In this document: positions 51,301 through 57,292 of the stretch, one piece after another | Layout of the letters: each line of letters begins with the position of its first letter | Numbering within the stretch: the first letter of the stretch is position 1 | Source: Mobiluncus massiliensis | GTDB lineage: Bacteria > Actinomycetota > Actinomycetes > Actinomycetales > Actinomycetaceae | Assembly (NCBI RefSeq): GCF_949769255.1 | Contig: NZ_OX458329.1 | Span: 1,922,001 to 1,986,000 of the forward strand | DNA length: 64,000 bases | Reading direction: 5' to 3' | Program-made: the position numbers and the translations under genes | Notes under the pieces: generated by a model | Told to the model about the DNA's origin: nothing | The model's database searches: none | Seen by the model: the letters and a program-made list of their open reading frames with translations, nothing else

Positions 51301-54300
51301 GCCGACCGGCAAGCCCTTGACTTCATAGGTCCACGGGTCGTTATCCGTGTCGGTAGAAGCATCCTCGGGAAGCGAGAAACTTCCACCAGCCACACCGTTA
51401 TCACAGGTGTAGGTGAACTGGAACTTGCCGCCGTTGGCAGCAGCCGCAGCATTCGCATCGATGTTGCTGTCACCCTGGACTAACTTCATAACCTTGAAGC
51501 CGCCAGTCTGTTCCTGGTAAGTGTTGGTCGCGATGACTTTGATGTCACCAGCCTGACCCATCACAAACTTGACCTGGGAACCTACCGTCGCACCATCCGC
51601 AGTGGCGTTGGTGGAAGTCCACTTGGTGGGCTCGGACATGTTGACCGGAGCGGACCGGTAGGTTTCCTCGATAGTGCACTTGGCGCCGGGAGTGACCTCC
51701 ACGGTGCTGGGCGTTCCCGCCTTAGTGCTATCCGTATTGGCCGCGCCGCCCTTAGCGGGTGCGTAGAGGGTCTGATCCGTTCCATCATCACAAGTGACGT
51801 GGAAAGTCACGTTGCCGCTAGCCTTATCGGTAGCACCAGTTGCAGCCTTCTCCAGGGTCAGCTGAGCCTTGTTCTTAACGATGTTAACGGTCTGATCCGC
51901 GTGCTCACCGGTGTGCTGGGCGATGATATTGAGCTTGCCGTAGGCAGAATCAATTTGTCCGCCACCGGCGTACTTCGGATCGGAAGTCGCCAGGACTTCT
52001 TCGTAATAGAACTTGTCGCCGTTCTTAACCTCGGAAGCCTTCACCTGATACGGGAACAGACCCGGCAAGGTGCCGTTACCAGTAGCCGTGAAGTCCTCAG
52101 TCTTGGTAAACACCGTGGTAGTGGTGTTGCCGCTGACCTTCTTAAGCGTGGCGACCAAGTACTTGTTATTCTTTCCGACATTGGCCGGGATGTTTTCATA
52201 CTTCACATCATCGGTAAGGGTGATGACTTCATCCGTGCGAGAGAACGTGGCGGTTTCCGCGCCACCGGGCACCGAGTCAGCGCCATTCACCTTCGCGGTG
52301 GTGGAAATGGAAGGCTTCGGTTCGGGAACATGAGTCCAAGATACTTCCAGTTTTCCAGAGACAGTGAGGTCCTTCTTTAACACCACGACCTGACCTTGAG
52401 TGGGCCCGTCCGACTTATCAATGAAGTAAGGATTCTCGACGTTCTTAACCGAGCCCGCGAAGGAAATCTCAAACGCGTTTTGATTAGCAATCTTCAGGGT
52501 CACCCCATTGACCGCATCCTTCAGGCTAATCTTGTTGATGGGGTTACCGTCCTTATCAGTGGCACCTTGCACCGCAAGGTAAACCTGGTCACCAATTATC
52601 TGGCCTTCTTTAGAGCCCGGGTCGTAATCGTTCAACTTCACGGTCAACAAGGAAGTGCCATCGTTAGCCGGTTCCAGAGACACCTGATCGAGGTGCATGG
52701 TTTCCAGAGCTTTAATGACATTGCCATCCGGGCGATTCTGGTATGCAGTACGAGCTTGCTCAATGAGGGATTTAACATCGGTAACTCCCGTATCGCCCCA
52801 TGTCATACTGTCAAGGTTCCAGGCACGCCCATTATCGGTGATACCAAAAACAACCATCCAGATTGCGTTCTGGTAATGACCCCAGTTAGCGCCATTACTA
52901 TTCTTGGCGAAATGCCAAGCCAGGGCCTTAACGGTTTCTGCCTTCTCAGGGTTATCTTTAGCCCAGTAGATCGTGGATTTGGAGGGGTCAGTGTAAATCT
53001 TGTGGCCGCCAGTTTGGAAACCATAGAAAGGCTCCACGCAGAAGCTGGCCTGTCCATCTACTTTAAAAGAGTTCGTGTTATCGCTGGGGTACAGAGCCAG
53101 GAAATCGATTGAGGGATGATTTGCCGCACTTTCATTTCGATGCTTTTTCCCCCATTGCCAGACATTTGACTGGCCTTTTTTATCGGCTGTCCAGTTCTTA
53201 ACCAGGATAAATGAACCCACAGGAACGATAGGTCCATTATCTTCACAAGCCTTAATGCCGGGGAACTTAGATGCGCTGGGAGCCTTGCTGTACTGTTCCT
53301 CAAACCAGTCCAAGCCCTTCTGGCGCAGATTATCGAACTGGGCGTTGATATTATCCACCATTTTTTCCTTGGTGGCATCATCAAAAGGCTTACCAATCAT
53401 AAACTCTTTCAGCTGATTCAACACATCCGCTTTAGCGTCATCAACCTGCTTATTGAAGTCTGCAATAGCGGTGTCCTTGTCAACGCTGGGGTCAAACTTG
53501 AGCTTGATTTCTTTAATCGTGGGCTCAAATTTGTAAGCGAAAGGAACCGCGCCGGAAACGACCGTCTGGGTCGGCGTCGGGTTCGCACCCCGTTCCTGAC
53601 CCACAGCCGCCTGTTCGGAAGGCTCTGTCGAGGGGTCTGCGGAGGTAGCAGCAGGCTCGACCGGTTCTTCAGTAGTATTTGCAGGCAACTGCGGAGCAGT
53701 AGCGGAACCGCTGGGCTCGGTGGAGGTACCCGAGTCGGCGGAGGGGTCGGCAGTCTTGCCAAAAATCCGCGCCTGAGTCGCACCCGTATCTGCAGGAGCG
53801 CCAGCCGCTTCCATCGCTTCGCCTTCGATGGGTTCTAAGCTCAGGGTGAGAGTACCCTCATCTTCCTCGGGCTCAGCAGAGGAAACAGCAGAACGGCTGG
53901 AGGAAGCCGCCTGGCTGGAAGATCCTGAGGGGTTAAAAGGTAGCGTAGTGGAGGAACTACCGGGGAAGATTACCCACGCGCCAAAACCCCTCTCGGTGTT
54001 AGCAGCAAGTTTTTTCTTAGCAACAGGGCCACGGTCGGGGGCTACCTGTTCTAGGGCATCGTAACCATCCCAGTAGGGGTCGCCTGCTCGGCCGACACCG
54101 CTGGCCTTGGTAATACATTCCTTGGGTAGGTAGTGAGCTGTGAAATCCCCGACCTGGGCGGTCTCGCCGTAGTGCGCCGCAGCTTCCTGCGGGTCTTTAG
54201 TCGAGAACAACTGTCCGGTATATGCCAACCTGTAGCGCACATTGCCGTTCGAACCGACATTAAAGTTTGCATCGGGCGAAACGGTCACCGTTGGATGAAC

Positions 54301-54489
54301 CGAAGCCTGGGCTGCCGGAGTGGCCGCCAGAGAGGGCATAACCAAGCCGCCAACGGCCCACGCCACGGCGATTGCTGATGCAATCACTCCCGCGGTCCAG
54401 TTCCGGCTCTTTTTACCTTTTTGCTTATAGCTCACCAAAGTGGGCTTTCCGGGCTGATTTTGCCGCGGTTTCTTGGCTATAGCACTCAT
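39397..54489 (-). CDS. Giant wall-anchored thioester/ester-bond adhesin (LARTG)
   Basis: One uninterrupted frame of 5030 codons. The ATG at 54489 has GGAGG eight bases upstream; a frame extension of nine residues lacks this. After a long signal peptide (about 1-75) come an acidic Ser/Pro/Glu-rich stretch and a thioester domain with Cys484 (ASFCVEPFYG) and Gln540 (HYQNAIW), the pair that forms the covalent host-binding bond. One ester-bond (VaFE/T-Q) domain (about 726-870) and 11 tandem SpaA/DUF5979-like domains (about 874-2260) follow, then 14 ester-bond domains (about 2260-4237), a DUF5979 domain, an ester-bond domain, a further DUF5979-like domain, two ester-bond domains (to about 4926) and a Pro/Thr linker. 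The end is LARTG (4992-4996), a membrane helix and RRKRQ. A surface fibre built to resist proteases and force is the expected role. Confidence 0.95.
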   Translation of the reverse strand: MSAIAKKPRQNQPGKPTLVSYKQKGKKSRNWTAGVIASAIAVAWAVGGLVMPSLAATPAAQASVHPTVTVSPDANFNVGSNGNVRYRLAYTGQLFSTKDPQEAAAHYGETAQVGDFTAHYLPKECITKASGVGRAGDPYWDGYDALEQVAPDRGPVAKKKLAANTERGFGAWVIFPGSSSTTLPFNPSGSSSQAASSSRSAVSSAEPEEDEGTLTLSLEPIEGEAMEAAGAPADTGATQARIFGKTADPSADSGTSTEPSGSATAPQLPANTTEEPVEPAATSADPSTEPSEQAAVGQERGANPTPTQTVVSGAVPFAYKFEPTIKEIKLKFDPSVDKDTAIADFNKQVDDAKADVLNQLKEFMIGKPFDDATKEKMVDNINAQFDNLRQKGLDWFEEQYSKAPSASKFPGIKACEDNGPIVPVGSFILVKNWTADKKGQSNVWQWGKKHRNESAANHPSIDFLALYPSDNTNSFKVDGQASFCVEPFYGFQTGGHKIYTDPSKSTIYWAKDNPEKAETVKALAWHFAKNSNGANWGHYQNAIWMVVFGITDNGRAWNLDSMTWGDTGVTDVKSLIEQARTAYQNRPDGNVIKALETMHLDQVSLEPANDGTSLLTVKLNDYDPGSKEGQIIGDQVYLAVQGATDKDGNPINKISLKDAVNGVTLKIANQNAFEISFAGSVKNVENPYFIDKSDGPTQGQVVVLKKDLTVSGKLEVSWTHVPEPKPSISTTAKVNGADSVPGGAETATFSRTDEVITLTDDVKYENIPANVGKNNKYLVATLKKVSGNTTTTVFTKTEDFTATGNGTLPGLFPYQVKASEVKNGDKFYYEEVLATSDPKYAGGGQIDSAYGKLNIIAQHTGEHADQTVNIVKNKAQLTLEKAATGATDKASGNVTFHVTCDDGTDQTLYAPAKGGAANTDSTKAGTPSTVEVTPGAKCTIEETYRSAPVNMSEPTKWTSTNATADGATVGSQVKFVMGQAGDIKVIATNTYQEQTGGFKVMKLVQGDSNIDANAAAAANGGKFQFTYTCDNGVAGGSFSLPEDASTDTDNDPWTYEVKGLPVGTKCTVTETKPKAPEGYNVVVSNTNASGKTTESNTIAVKPIQNGFVDAVAFVNYYQPADAAFSLQKEARFDNGDKESINQDFLLRYRCQGANADTGWKYQPVPANGAPVAVTSGIKAGMTCTITENPNSTAVPGANFKSLTFGQTGIPATNVLENSADGFKFKVPANGATVVVKATNLYEHKMGSFKLTKEVKADGANPLKDKAFAFRVTCGDDGPMTVNLKAGQSWTSKSYLAGTDCMIHEDDPSLAAATSKVTYEGATSLGGNDAVVTIKEGAEPKVEVVATNTVKANYGKFSVTKNVDGDAKAEPATFTFEYKCDDDAKTNGTLDVKAGETKTVDNILVGTTCYIKEKPVKIDGVTVTPSWVTSLTDATGTNAGFKQFTIPEQKDGKAQVLQLEAKNTLEYDKASFTIKKVVQGGAVFAPDATFKFTYNCKAPNGKAYTQATPFGTQAKADFIEVKAGQESAEIVVPKGSVCSVAEPKAQLDATNKQLVNDPNANPLKYVSTSFVPAGKDLASGEQTVTEGKVFQFAATNVYTEKMTGFKFYKAALTGNNAGNHKEQFYFNYSCQTPAGEVKNGVGYNLSAGGDPVTVEKLPVGTKCVVWEKPAVAQANEKVTTKWTVGSADAVDGKEVKPFDTNASAQANGVAFTVDKEDEALMIGATNDFTVPDTKLVVSKTIVAGENTNVGSKAVKLSATCKYPTDNAEHVIMDGKTFKNTDKAEFTADVNGVKIPVGATCTITESEASAKVAGHIWTVEMKEGKNVLSDKATATVTLNTEKGRTIEVVNTYERELGKFKIIKSVTAAKNITVHESYDFTYTCADPKDATQKVEGKVTKVTDKGYQFAENIPVGYKCHITEDQAGAKTEEGSTLSATLSENDFIVEKDKVVEVKVDNVYSDANGKFSVTKAIASDSTAAIVDGKYNFEYWCVTPDGSKIGTQDAPIKFNIEAGKTWTSGNLPSGSKCSIREVTPSGNTAGVSAEVSWSLDESTTMKGVEPTPYTAVGAKGNFVFGAEGATAGKFIIGKDGTTTDLTATNKLTYKEVKLSLQKVAEATSAHGRLDYSVGNFNMRQQYNEYYRYMNRNYVNMHVTCKSGNDTVVDKTVKVDVNGNVLDFGTVPYNSKCTVAELDDQSFNDRNALLYGNWRHKAEISATDANGKALATPVKYAFDMLGPDEEKAAITFDVTSEANVSVKMVNKWDCYASIETVLDAPGQEATANGQRVFKDGIKVIDIKPNQDRVKLTDTVTLKNVTPGKTYTVVERLYSTKMAGKTGIFDAGYLNWKSEGGANWDYYAEEVTVPANATDFTTEISFTIPVSLLKEHPEGIAAGIMVFNGGNPMQLNQACAKCRIYGSELTLPKGQSIVPQFEPEMWTIAYDRTTNSRVMSTNEKDVPTQKLTDNLKYTRVPAGDYLLYGRLVQTDDTSKFAVDNHKPIPVPAGQNFFGNNKAVNEFTLETANLTPGATYVMFEYMLPKDTDTNSLASKTPAELQAMSKAANLPFHADVKDICQKLYTPKLKTTASIDKPVTPAVSDDATVTVKDVVKWNNLAGGRTYTVTGTLHVKDADGNDAGALNDPGATATKTFTVDGPRDALVKEGEVELTFTVKAKSLKTQTVVAFEEVKDGDVVVATHSDITDEDQTVYSPSIGTTASVKNGAPTTQNINGKDVTRNATVDMSNAKPVKDSKTKELSDVVVTDEVAYNSIAPGDYVMYGELTKINNKSTTTVQTAHQTLTVAKGAASGKMELTFPGVKVVSGEKYVVFEKLYKADDFDQTAGKPKSGATAVAEHADPKDEAQTVYVPGVTTDAYNGAGKPGDKYVDVTKDFTINDKVTASGLIPGKTYEVSGELKIKDGSAEGQSTGITQTGTITADAKGNGETVLTFTVTAQQAVDLGLIGKPIVAFEDLKHEGKTIAVHHDINDGDQTVYNGSMGTTAVDKSDENQTMTPGQKDAVIVDTVTFTGKFEPKHNYTLVGELYYVNTDNGAKTLGEKVPGVTVAPKSVTAGADGTIADQTMEFKVPADSIKAGKSMVVVEKLFDGKNTTGTPVITHEDPNDAAQTITVNPVEIDTTAYDGTSKDPKDKNLEAAKDGSVTIYDLVDYKGLEIGKEYTITGTLHYQADATLADGTEVKAGQAIDAKYVTTEPVTFKANKANSTDADAFQVIVKFTVQRAGLATAPVVVFEDLKQGETPLATHTDINDDNQIVYPPSITTVAQTADGAKMIQVNPDAKKQGNVTITDTVNWKVAAPGTYTLKGQLMEVKDGKLVSETPVATGNDVPITVKADEHGVATEFFGTNSEMKFTLKASQIIAANKAGHSFVVYEQLVGKDGKAIATHEDPASPEQTVTLGSLDTTAKDAADGDQVVDNTGDVVITDRVDYTGLNPAKTYTLKGELKDKATGDTVKLADGSLVESTIEVGPGTGNDINPSGAGFFEIQFKVPAGVILGKQVVAFETVLKDGKEFLIHHDINDDSQTIWAPKLATKARAEGDRGLVIADAKSTVKDTVTFTNMKVGETYVVVGELWNKTQNKSTGIKVTSKSFKAEKATWTENDFMTFEIPAGTVAENDELVVFETLYLGEKADGPAESTHRDPDDPAQTVGSSVKPGMKTVLSVDGNRAAGTEVPTVPVDSKQLVDTVSYVGLTPSVSYTLNATLMEIGLDGKVSDTGITGTATFTPDKASGTQQVSYNAIPAGTLKPGYKYVAYEQLIRTDKPNEPPLKHEDPKDSDQTVKTAYNPSIETDLTQDGTQIIATDAALDLQDKVQMKGLIKGEKYVLVSRLVYNAGQPNETVLADGLERFTADSVDMTKDIKFNVTADQLKAPMAAAKAAGSELKLVAYEYLTRESLATGDDTTIKANVGTITWDTKHTDPNDGRQTVTVVDVPKIGTKLEYEGQKVVWEGDNVKLIDHVEFFNLLPETEYTLSGSLMGIAADGTASDTGVVGTGKFTTPKATNGATRVSGTIKDKTAATVEFTVPLSVLKANDKLVAFESLQLKGQPVADHKDPKDENQTVKVQHPGVGTEASVDSKSNLTVWKGVDKEGKKAPETYTVHDVIRMANVEEGKTYALGGQVYSQIAYSHGDETALATNAKTVKVTASMAVAPNADEIAKYGKDVKVYETSMDITVKATDIATDGDKLVVFEQLWAEGTYESADGGKVTPKGDNKPVATHNDIDSDSQSINVNRPEFGSLTLTKAVTGWDENTANVERTNAKYVFTVTCTEKGSTDTITLHEGESATIDGIPVGDKCTISENVQNAEEQAGLKDTVKFTETNGVTVESTKNGEGTVIVGGTPNGTTRVANVTVTAENVFTNEVTIGTHTTSQFGKKASNGDTITDLVKYQNLQGGEYLLHTYFVEYDKAGQAHKIDYVPSEVRKVTVEGGYAVGGHSGTWTIDVKVPTELIQEHKTVVLWEDLYRMPKDRDAFETQLSKLPTGKTAAGLIASHHEENLASGAGTQWLEVSTHFGGFQVTKVIKTAADMPADVVSKIPTTWNFTYKANVPAGKTAKEGTALEGSFNLTVDPNDSTKAVSQKFDGFPMGTDITITETDAKAQIPTQAKWKVTWKSEGWTDGAEGATKTFKITPASTVSVTALNEFSLVKPTLATVARTADDGKMLKPSEDTAVVDTVTYTNLVEGRDYWLKTELVYVDGTDDPNDNQPVLGADGNPLVKWTKVTAETDNSEWVVDKANPMVVPADANPDADVVFFESLYEMTKDGGQPKADDKPIVEHRDNSDEKQIITRRPALDLQTTAELSGAKAITAGEGATVNDKVTYSGLKAGAEYTLVGTLVKKSDGSIVGSPVTVAGLKAEADGSGSWKMSIPLTAKDTAGLTDGEKLVVFEKAYVGKLPEAGTAPAGTYTPILAHEDLEDASQTVNVVKPKQPPHTPGTPGTPYTPGTTPPSSSTTPPPPPVESETTNPPSNPPTIPVAPATTLPPMHPKVPPTLARTGAQAAIFGGLSILMIAAGAGIGLLAARRKRQSDAQ

Positions 54490-54569
54490 GCTGAATACCT
54501 CCATATTGTTAGCCATTTCTTCGGTCTGGGCCCTGGTGGGGACACTTCACCTGCTTATATACAGTGATA

Positions 54570-54598
54570 AGAATACCAGGTTTCCCAGCTATCTCCAA
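54570..54598 (-). promoter_or_regulatory. Possible promoter of the giant adhesin gene
   Basis: On the minus strand TTGGAG (54598-54593) and TATTCT (54575-54570) are 17 bases apart, about 75 bases before the ATG at 54489. TATATA is another -10-like word closer by. The match is moderate. Confidence 0.4.
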
Positions 54599-55135
54599 GA
54601 GTACTTCCAGGATTGTGCTGACAATCTGACTATCACTCCAGAGTCGTTCGGTAAACCCCAGTATTGCTTTAGGAAAACTCAGCTTAACCGGGCAAAATTC
54701 GCCAAAAATAGCGGCAGTTTTCAGCGCCCTCCAAGAATGCGAAGCTGAGTTTGTCACCTCGAACCGGGGTCCCAAAACGGCAAATAAACAGTAAAAAGTG
54801 CGGTTTTCTGCAAAATCCCCCAGTATTTTCCGCAAACCTTAAAATAACCTTAAAAATCAAATTCGAACCTGAGAATGAAGCCTCCCACCGGCGCTTTTGC
54901 CGTCTAATCCGACCCGCAACACCACCGCTTCGGAACCGACCTGGTGAAAACGCCTTCGTTCTCGAACACAAATCCCCGCCTCCGCGGCGCCGGATAATCG
55001 ACCAGACATTTCCAGGATTCCTTCAGCCTACACGAGGCCCCGGTTTCAGATAATGAAACGGGAATTCCCTCTGATATGGACAGAAACCCCCAAAAATCCG
55101 CGAAAAATCCCGGTGAAAGAATTTGGAAAAACAAC
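54599..55135. other. A/T-richer intergenic region of the adhesin locus
   Basis: No gene is visible here. The region is A-rich on the plus strand and has an 11-bp inverted repeat (AAACTCAGCTT at 54675-54685, AAGCTGAGTTT at 54742-54752), a close direct repeat of CCTTAAAA near 54837 and 54848, and several short runs of A. It may hold control sites for both the giant adhesin and the divergent secreted peptide gene. Confidence 0.5.
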
Positions 55136-55163
55136 TTGTAATTTCCTGAAAATCGGGTATAGT
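55136..55163 (+). promoter_or_regulatory. Promoter of the secreted peptide gene
   Basis: TTGTAA at 55136-55141 and TATAGT at 55158-55163 are 16 bases apart. The start would be near 55170, leaving a leader of about 65 bases. Confidence 0.55.
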
Positions 55164-55236
55164 TGACTGTATAGCGGCGTTGATGCTGGACTTGTCAGTT
55201 ATCAACTGTCCGCGGGGAGAGAAATTTGGAGGAACC

Positions 55237-55422
55237 ATGCAGACACAAAAGAAGGGCGTATTTGCCGCAGTGGCGCTCGCCCTAGTGGTAGCTTTGAGCA
55301 CCCTACTGCCTGCTCAGGCTGCCGACCACGAATCCAAACTGACCGGAAACACTCAAGTACAGCCCGTAGAAATCTCCTACGGCAGCTACGAACAGGTTCT
55401 GGTGGAGGTCAGCGCCGACTAA
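55237..55422 (+). CDS. Small secreted protein, unknown
   Basis: A 61-residue protein. The ATG has TTGGAGGA just upstream. A classical signal peptide (QKKGVFAAVALALVVALSTL, then LPAQA) should be cut after AQA, leaving about 33 residues, starting ADHESKLTGNTQ and rich in Val, Glu, Gln and Ser with one Tyr pair and no cysteine. The gene has its own promoter and terminator and diverges from the giant adhesin gene, so it is probably expressed well. A part in surface structure or a signal peptide are both possible. No family is recognised. Confidence 0.75.
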   Translation: MQTQKKGVFAAVALALVVALSTLLPAQAADHESKLTGNTQVQPVEISYGSYEQVLVEVSAD

Positions 55423-55443
55423 CGCAGTCAGCCACAGCCTCAT

Positions 55444-55466
55444 GACCCGCCGCAAAACGGTGGGTC
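55444..55466 (+). terminator. Terminator of the secreted peptide gene
   Basis: GACCCGCCG-CAAAA-CGGTGGGTC forms a 9-bp stem (one G-T pair) followed by TATTTTCTT, 22 bases after the stop codon. Confidence 0.85.
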
Positions 55467-55713
55467 TATTTTCTTATACGCAGTGGGTTTTGGGCTGTTG
55501 AGGTTTTGAACCGCAGGTTTTTGGATTGCCGATTTTGTGCACTGCTGATTTTGCGCCATCGATTTCGCTTCCTTCCGGTTTCCTCTCCTGCCGACCGCGC
55601 CGCCCCGAACCCACTTCGGGCTACGATAGCCTTACACACTTCGGTGCGAGCCCCGCCCTTGTGCAGGCCTAACCCTGCGCGAACCCTAACCGCATACCCA
55701 GAAGGAGGAACGT

Positions 55714-56199
55714 ATGGAACGCAGTAAAATACAGGAAACCCTGCAGGAACACGGTGTCGAATACAAGCTGGTGGAACACCCGCCGGCCACGACCATCGAG
55801 CTGGCGGACGAATATATCGAGGGCCACGAGGGCGTGCGCACCAAGAGCCTGTTCCTGACCAACCGCAAGAAAACTCGCACGTACCTTTTAATTACAGACG
55901 AGTATAAACAGATTGATTTAAAGGGTTTTGCCGGCGAAGTCGGGGAAAGTCGCCTGTCCTTCGGATCCGGCGAACTGCTGGCTCAGACCCTCGGCCTGGA
56001 GCCGGGAGTCGTCTCGCCTCTCGGAATGATTGATCCCGGCCACCGTTCGGTCGCGCTCTACCTGGACAAAGCCATGATGCAGGAGGCAATTTTCACCTTC
56101 CATCCGGGCGACAACCGCGCCACCCTGTTCCTGGGGACCCAGGATTTCCTGCGGCTCTATGACGAGCTGGGGATTGCATACCATTTGGTGGAGGTTTAA
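55714..56199 (+). CDS. YbaK/ProX-type aminoacyl-tRNA deacylase
   Basis: A 161-residue protein of the YbaK/prolyl-tRNA-editing fold that hydrolyses mischarged tRNA. Typical segments are VEHPPATTIELADEYIEG, KSLFLTNRKKTRTYLL, KQIDLKGFA, SFGSGELLAQTLGLEPG and FHPGDNRATLFLG, which best match the free-standing PrdX/ProX subgroup acting on alanyl-tRNA-Pro. The ribosome site AGAAGGAGGA is strong. It precedes two tRNA genes. Confidence 0.9.
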   Translation: MERSKIQETLQEHGVEYKLVEHPPATTIELADEYIEGHEGVRTKSLFLTNRKKTRTYLLITDEYKQIDLKGFAGEVGESRLSFGSGELLAQTLGLEPGVVSPLGMIDPGHRSVALYLDKAMMQEAIFTFHPGDNRATLFLGTQDFLRLYDELGIAYHLVEV

Positions 56200-56357
56200 T
56201 TCCGCACGCTGGTTCCGCGGCTGTCCAGCCGCAGCCACCCACGCTGTAACCACCCCGCTTGTGAACCCGTCAGCACATACCGATGCGTACCCCCGCCTGC
56301 ATACCCCGCGAATTTGCGCAAGATAGCGGGTTCGGGTAGTATCTTCTGGTGCCCAAA

Positions 56358-56434
56358 GGGCCTATAGCTCAGTTGGTTAGAGCGCAGTCCTGATAAGACT
56401 GAGGTCGCTGGTTCGAGCCCAGCTAGGCCCACCA
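56358..56434 (+). tRNA. tRNA-Ile (anticodon GAT)
   Basis: A full cloverleaf: acceptor GGGCCTA/TAGGCCC, D-arm AGCTCAGTTGGTTAGAGC, anticodon loop CTGATAA, T-arm with GGTTCGAGCC, discriminator A and an encoded CCA. Confidence 0.97.
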
Positions 56435-56467
56435 GCCCCGAATCGTCGGGGTTTTTTCATAGCAAAC

Positions 56468-56540
56468 GGGGCTATAGCGCAGCTGGTAGCGCATCTGCTT
56501 TGCAAGCAGAGGGTCGGGGGTTCGAGTCCCCCTAGCTCCA
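56468..56540 (+). tRNA. tRNA-Ala (anticodon TGC)
   Basis: Acceptor GGGGCTA/TAGCTCC, anticodon loop TTTGCAA in stem TCTGC/GCAGA, T-loop TTCGAGT and discriminator A at 56540. CCA is not encoded (CCG follows). The Ile-Ala tandem is common after gyrA in actinobacteria, but gyrA is not in the window. Confidence 0.97.
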
Positions 56541-56542
56541 CC

Positions 56543-56629
56543 GAAGGGACGCTCATTTTGATACAAAGGACGATCCTCAACAAGCCTGACAGCCCGCTCC
56601 CCAAAAACTTTTATATAGTTCCTTGGCAT
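56543..56629 (-). pseudogene. Fragment of an IS3-type transposase OrfA
   Basis: The minus-strand ATG at 56629, with GAGAGGA upstream, opens MPRNYIKVFGERAVRLVEDR, which matches the usual start of IS3-family OrfA proteins (helix-turn-helix, FxxRAVRLV). After about 28 residues the frame runs into the antisense of tRNA-Ala, so the rest of the gene is missing. Confidence 0.55.
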
Positions 56630-56723
56630 GCGAAATCCTCTCACAAAAACCTCGGAACAAAACCCGGGATGCTTCAACGCCGAATCCTTGCTGTGCGGGG
56701 GGAACCTTGTGAGATACTAAATT

Positions 56724-56915
56724 ATGACTATCGCTGAATGGATTGTGCTCGCGGTTCTCGTGCTAGTTGGATTTGCCATTTGGTGGCATTTCTCTCTGCG
56801 AAGGAGAATTGACAAGAGAATGCATGAAGCTCCGCCCGAAGAGCGTGAAGCTTTGATGAAAGTTCAACGAGATATTGATCGTGGCAAGGCGGCGCGCCAG
56901 GGATTCTTCTTCTAG
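56724..56915 (+). CDS. Small one-helix membrane protein
   Basis: A 63-residue protein with one N-terminal helix (WIVLAVLVLVGFAIWWHF) and a charged cytoplasmic tail (SLRRRIDKRM, then PPEEREALMKVQRDIDRG). The ribosome site is weak. It sits between the tRNA genes and the restriction genes, next to mobile-element debris. No family recognised. Confidence 0.6.
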   Translation: MTIAEWIVLAVLVLVGFAIWWHFSLRRRIDKRMHEAPPEEREALMKVQRDIDRGKAARQGFFF

Positions 56916-57292
56916 GTACCGTAGACTGCGACTCGTCTACAAGGAATGTCTGATGACTGGGCTTGGCCAGGATCGCGCTAACCAGAGACCTGTGGCAGCC
57001 AAATTAGTTGATCCGTCTGTGTGAGTATTCGGTAGTCAGGGTAGACGTAACCCCGGCGATTCAGCCAAGGCTGGGGATCGTTCCGGGGTCTTCGTGTCCA
57101 TATTAACAAAGAGTGTGGGGATATCAAATGCACATAGACAATGGTGCTTGTGTTACCGCTTGGCATTTTTCCAGTGGTGTCGGGGATTCGTGTTAGAAAT
57201 TGGCGATTAAATCGGGGTTGCTGGTCTATATAGCCACGAACCCCAATCTAATCGCCGATTTAATACATCACGGAAATGAAGGGATGGACTGT
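56916..57292. other. Gap with gene debris and a long palindrome
   Basis: No intact gene is evident. A short plus frame (56953-57024) and a minus frame (56978-57166, containing NRRGYVYPDYRILTQTDQLIW) look like coding sequence but are not assignable; they may be decayed genes. The right part holds a 65-base palindrome (57197-57261). Confidence 0.5.
57197..57261. repeat. 65-base imperfect palindrome
   Basis: Arms of 23 bases (AAATTGGCGATTAAATCGGG at 57197, and CCCAATCTAATCGCCGATTT ending at 57261) differ at three places; the 19-base centre GCTGGTCTATATAGCCACG is itself palindromic. It is 32 bases before the antitoxin-like gene. An operator or the remains of mobile-element ends are possible. Confidence 0.7.

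Noticed and set aside
39496-51483. Very long plus-strand open frames (about 1149, 1070 and 913 codons) opposite the giant adhesin gene
   Set aside because: They are antisense shadows of a gene with strong codon bias (few codons whose complements are stops). They lack ribosome sites and known domains, while the minus strand has clear repeats throughout.
56377-56677. Minus-strand frames with GLEPPTLCLQSR or GTRTPDPLLAKQ sequences
   Set aside because: These are the well-known false proteins made by reading tRNA genes on the opposite strand; here they cover tRNA-Ile and tRNA-Ala. Only the start of one (56543-56629) is kept as an IS3-type fragment.
56953-57166. Short frames that might be further transposase or nuclease fragments
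   Set aside because: No motif could be recognised with confidence, so they are only mentioned in the gap entry.
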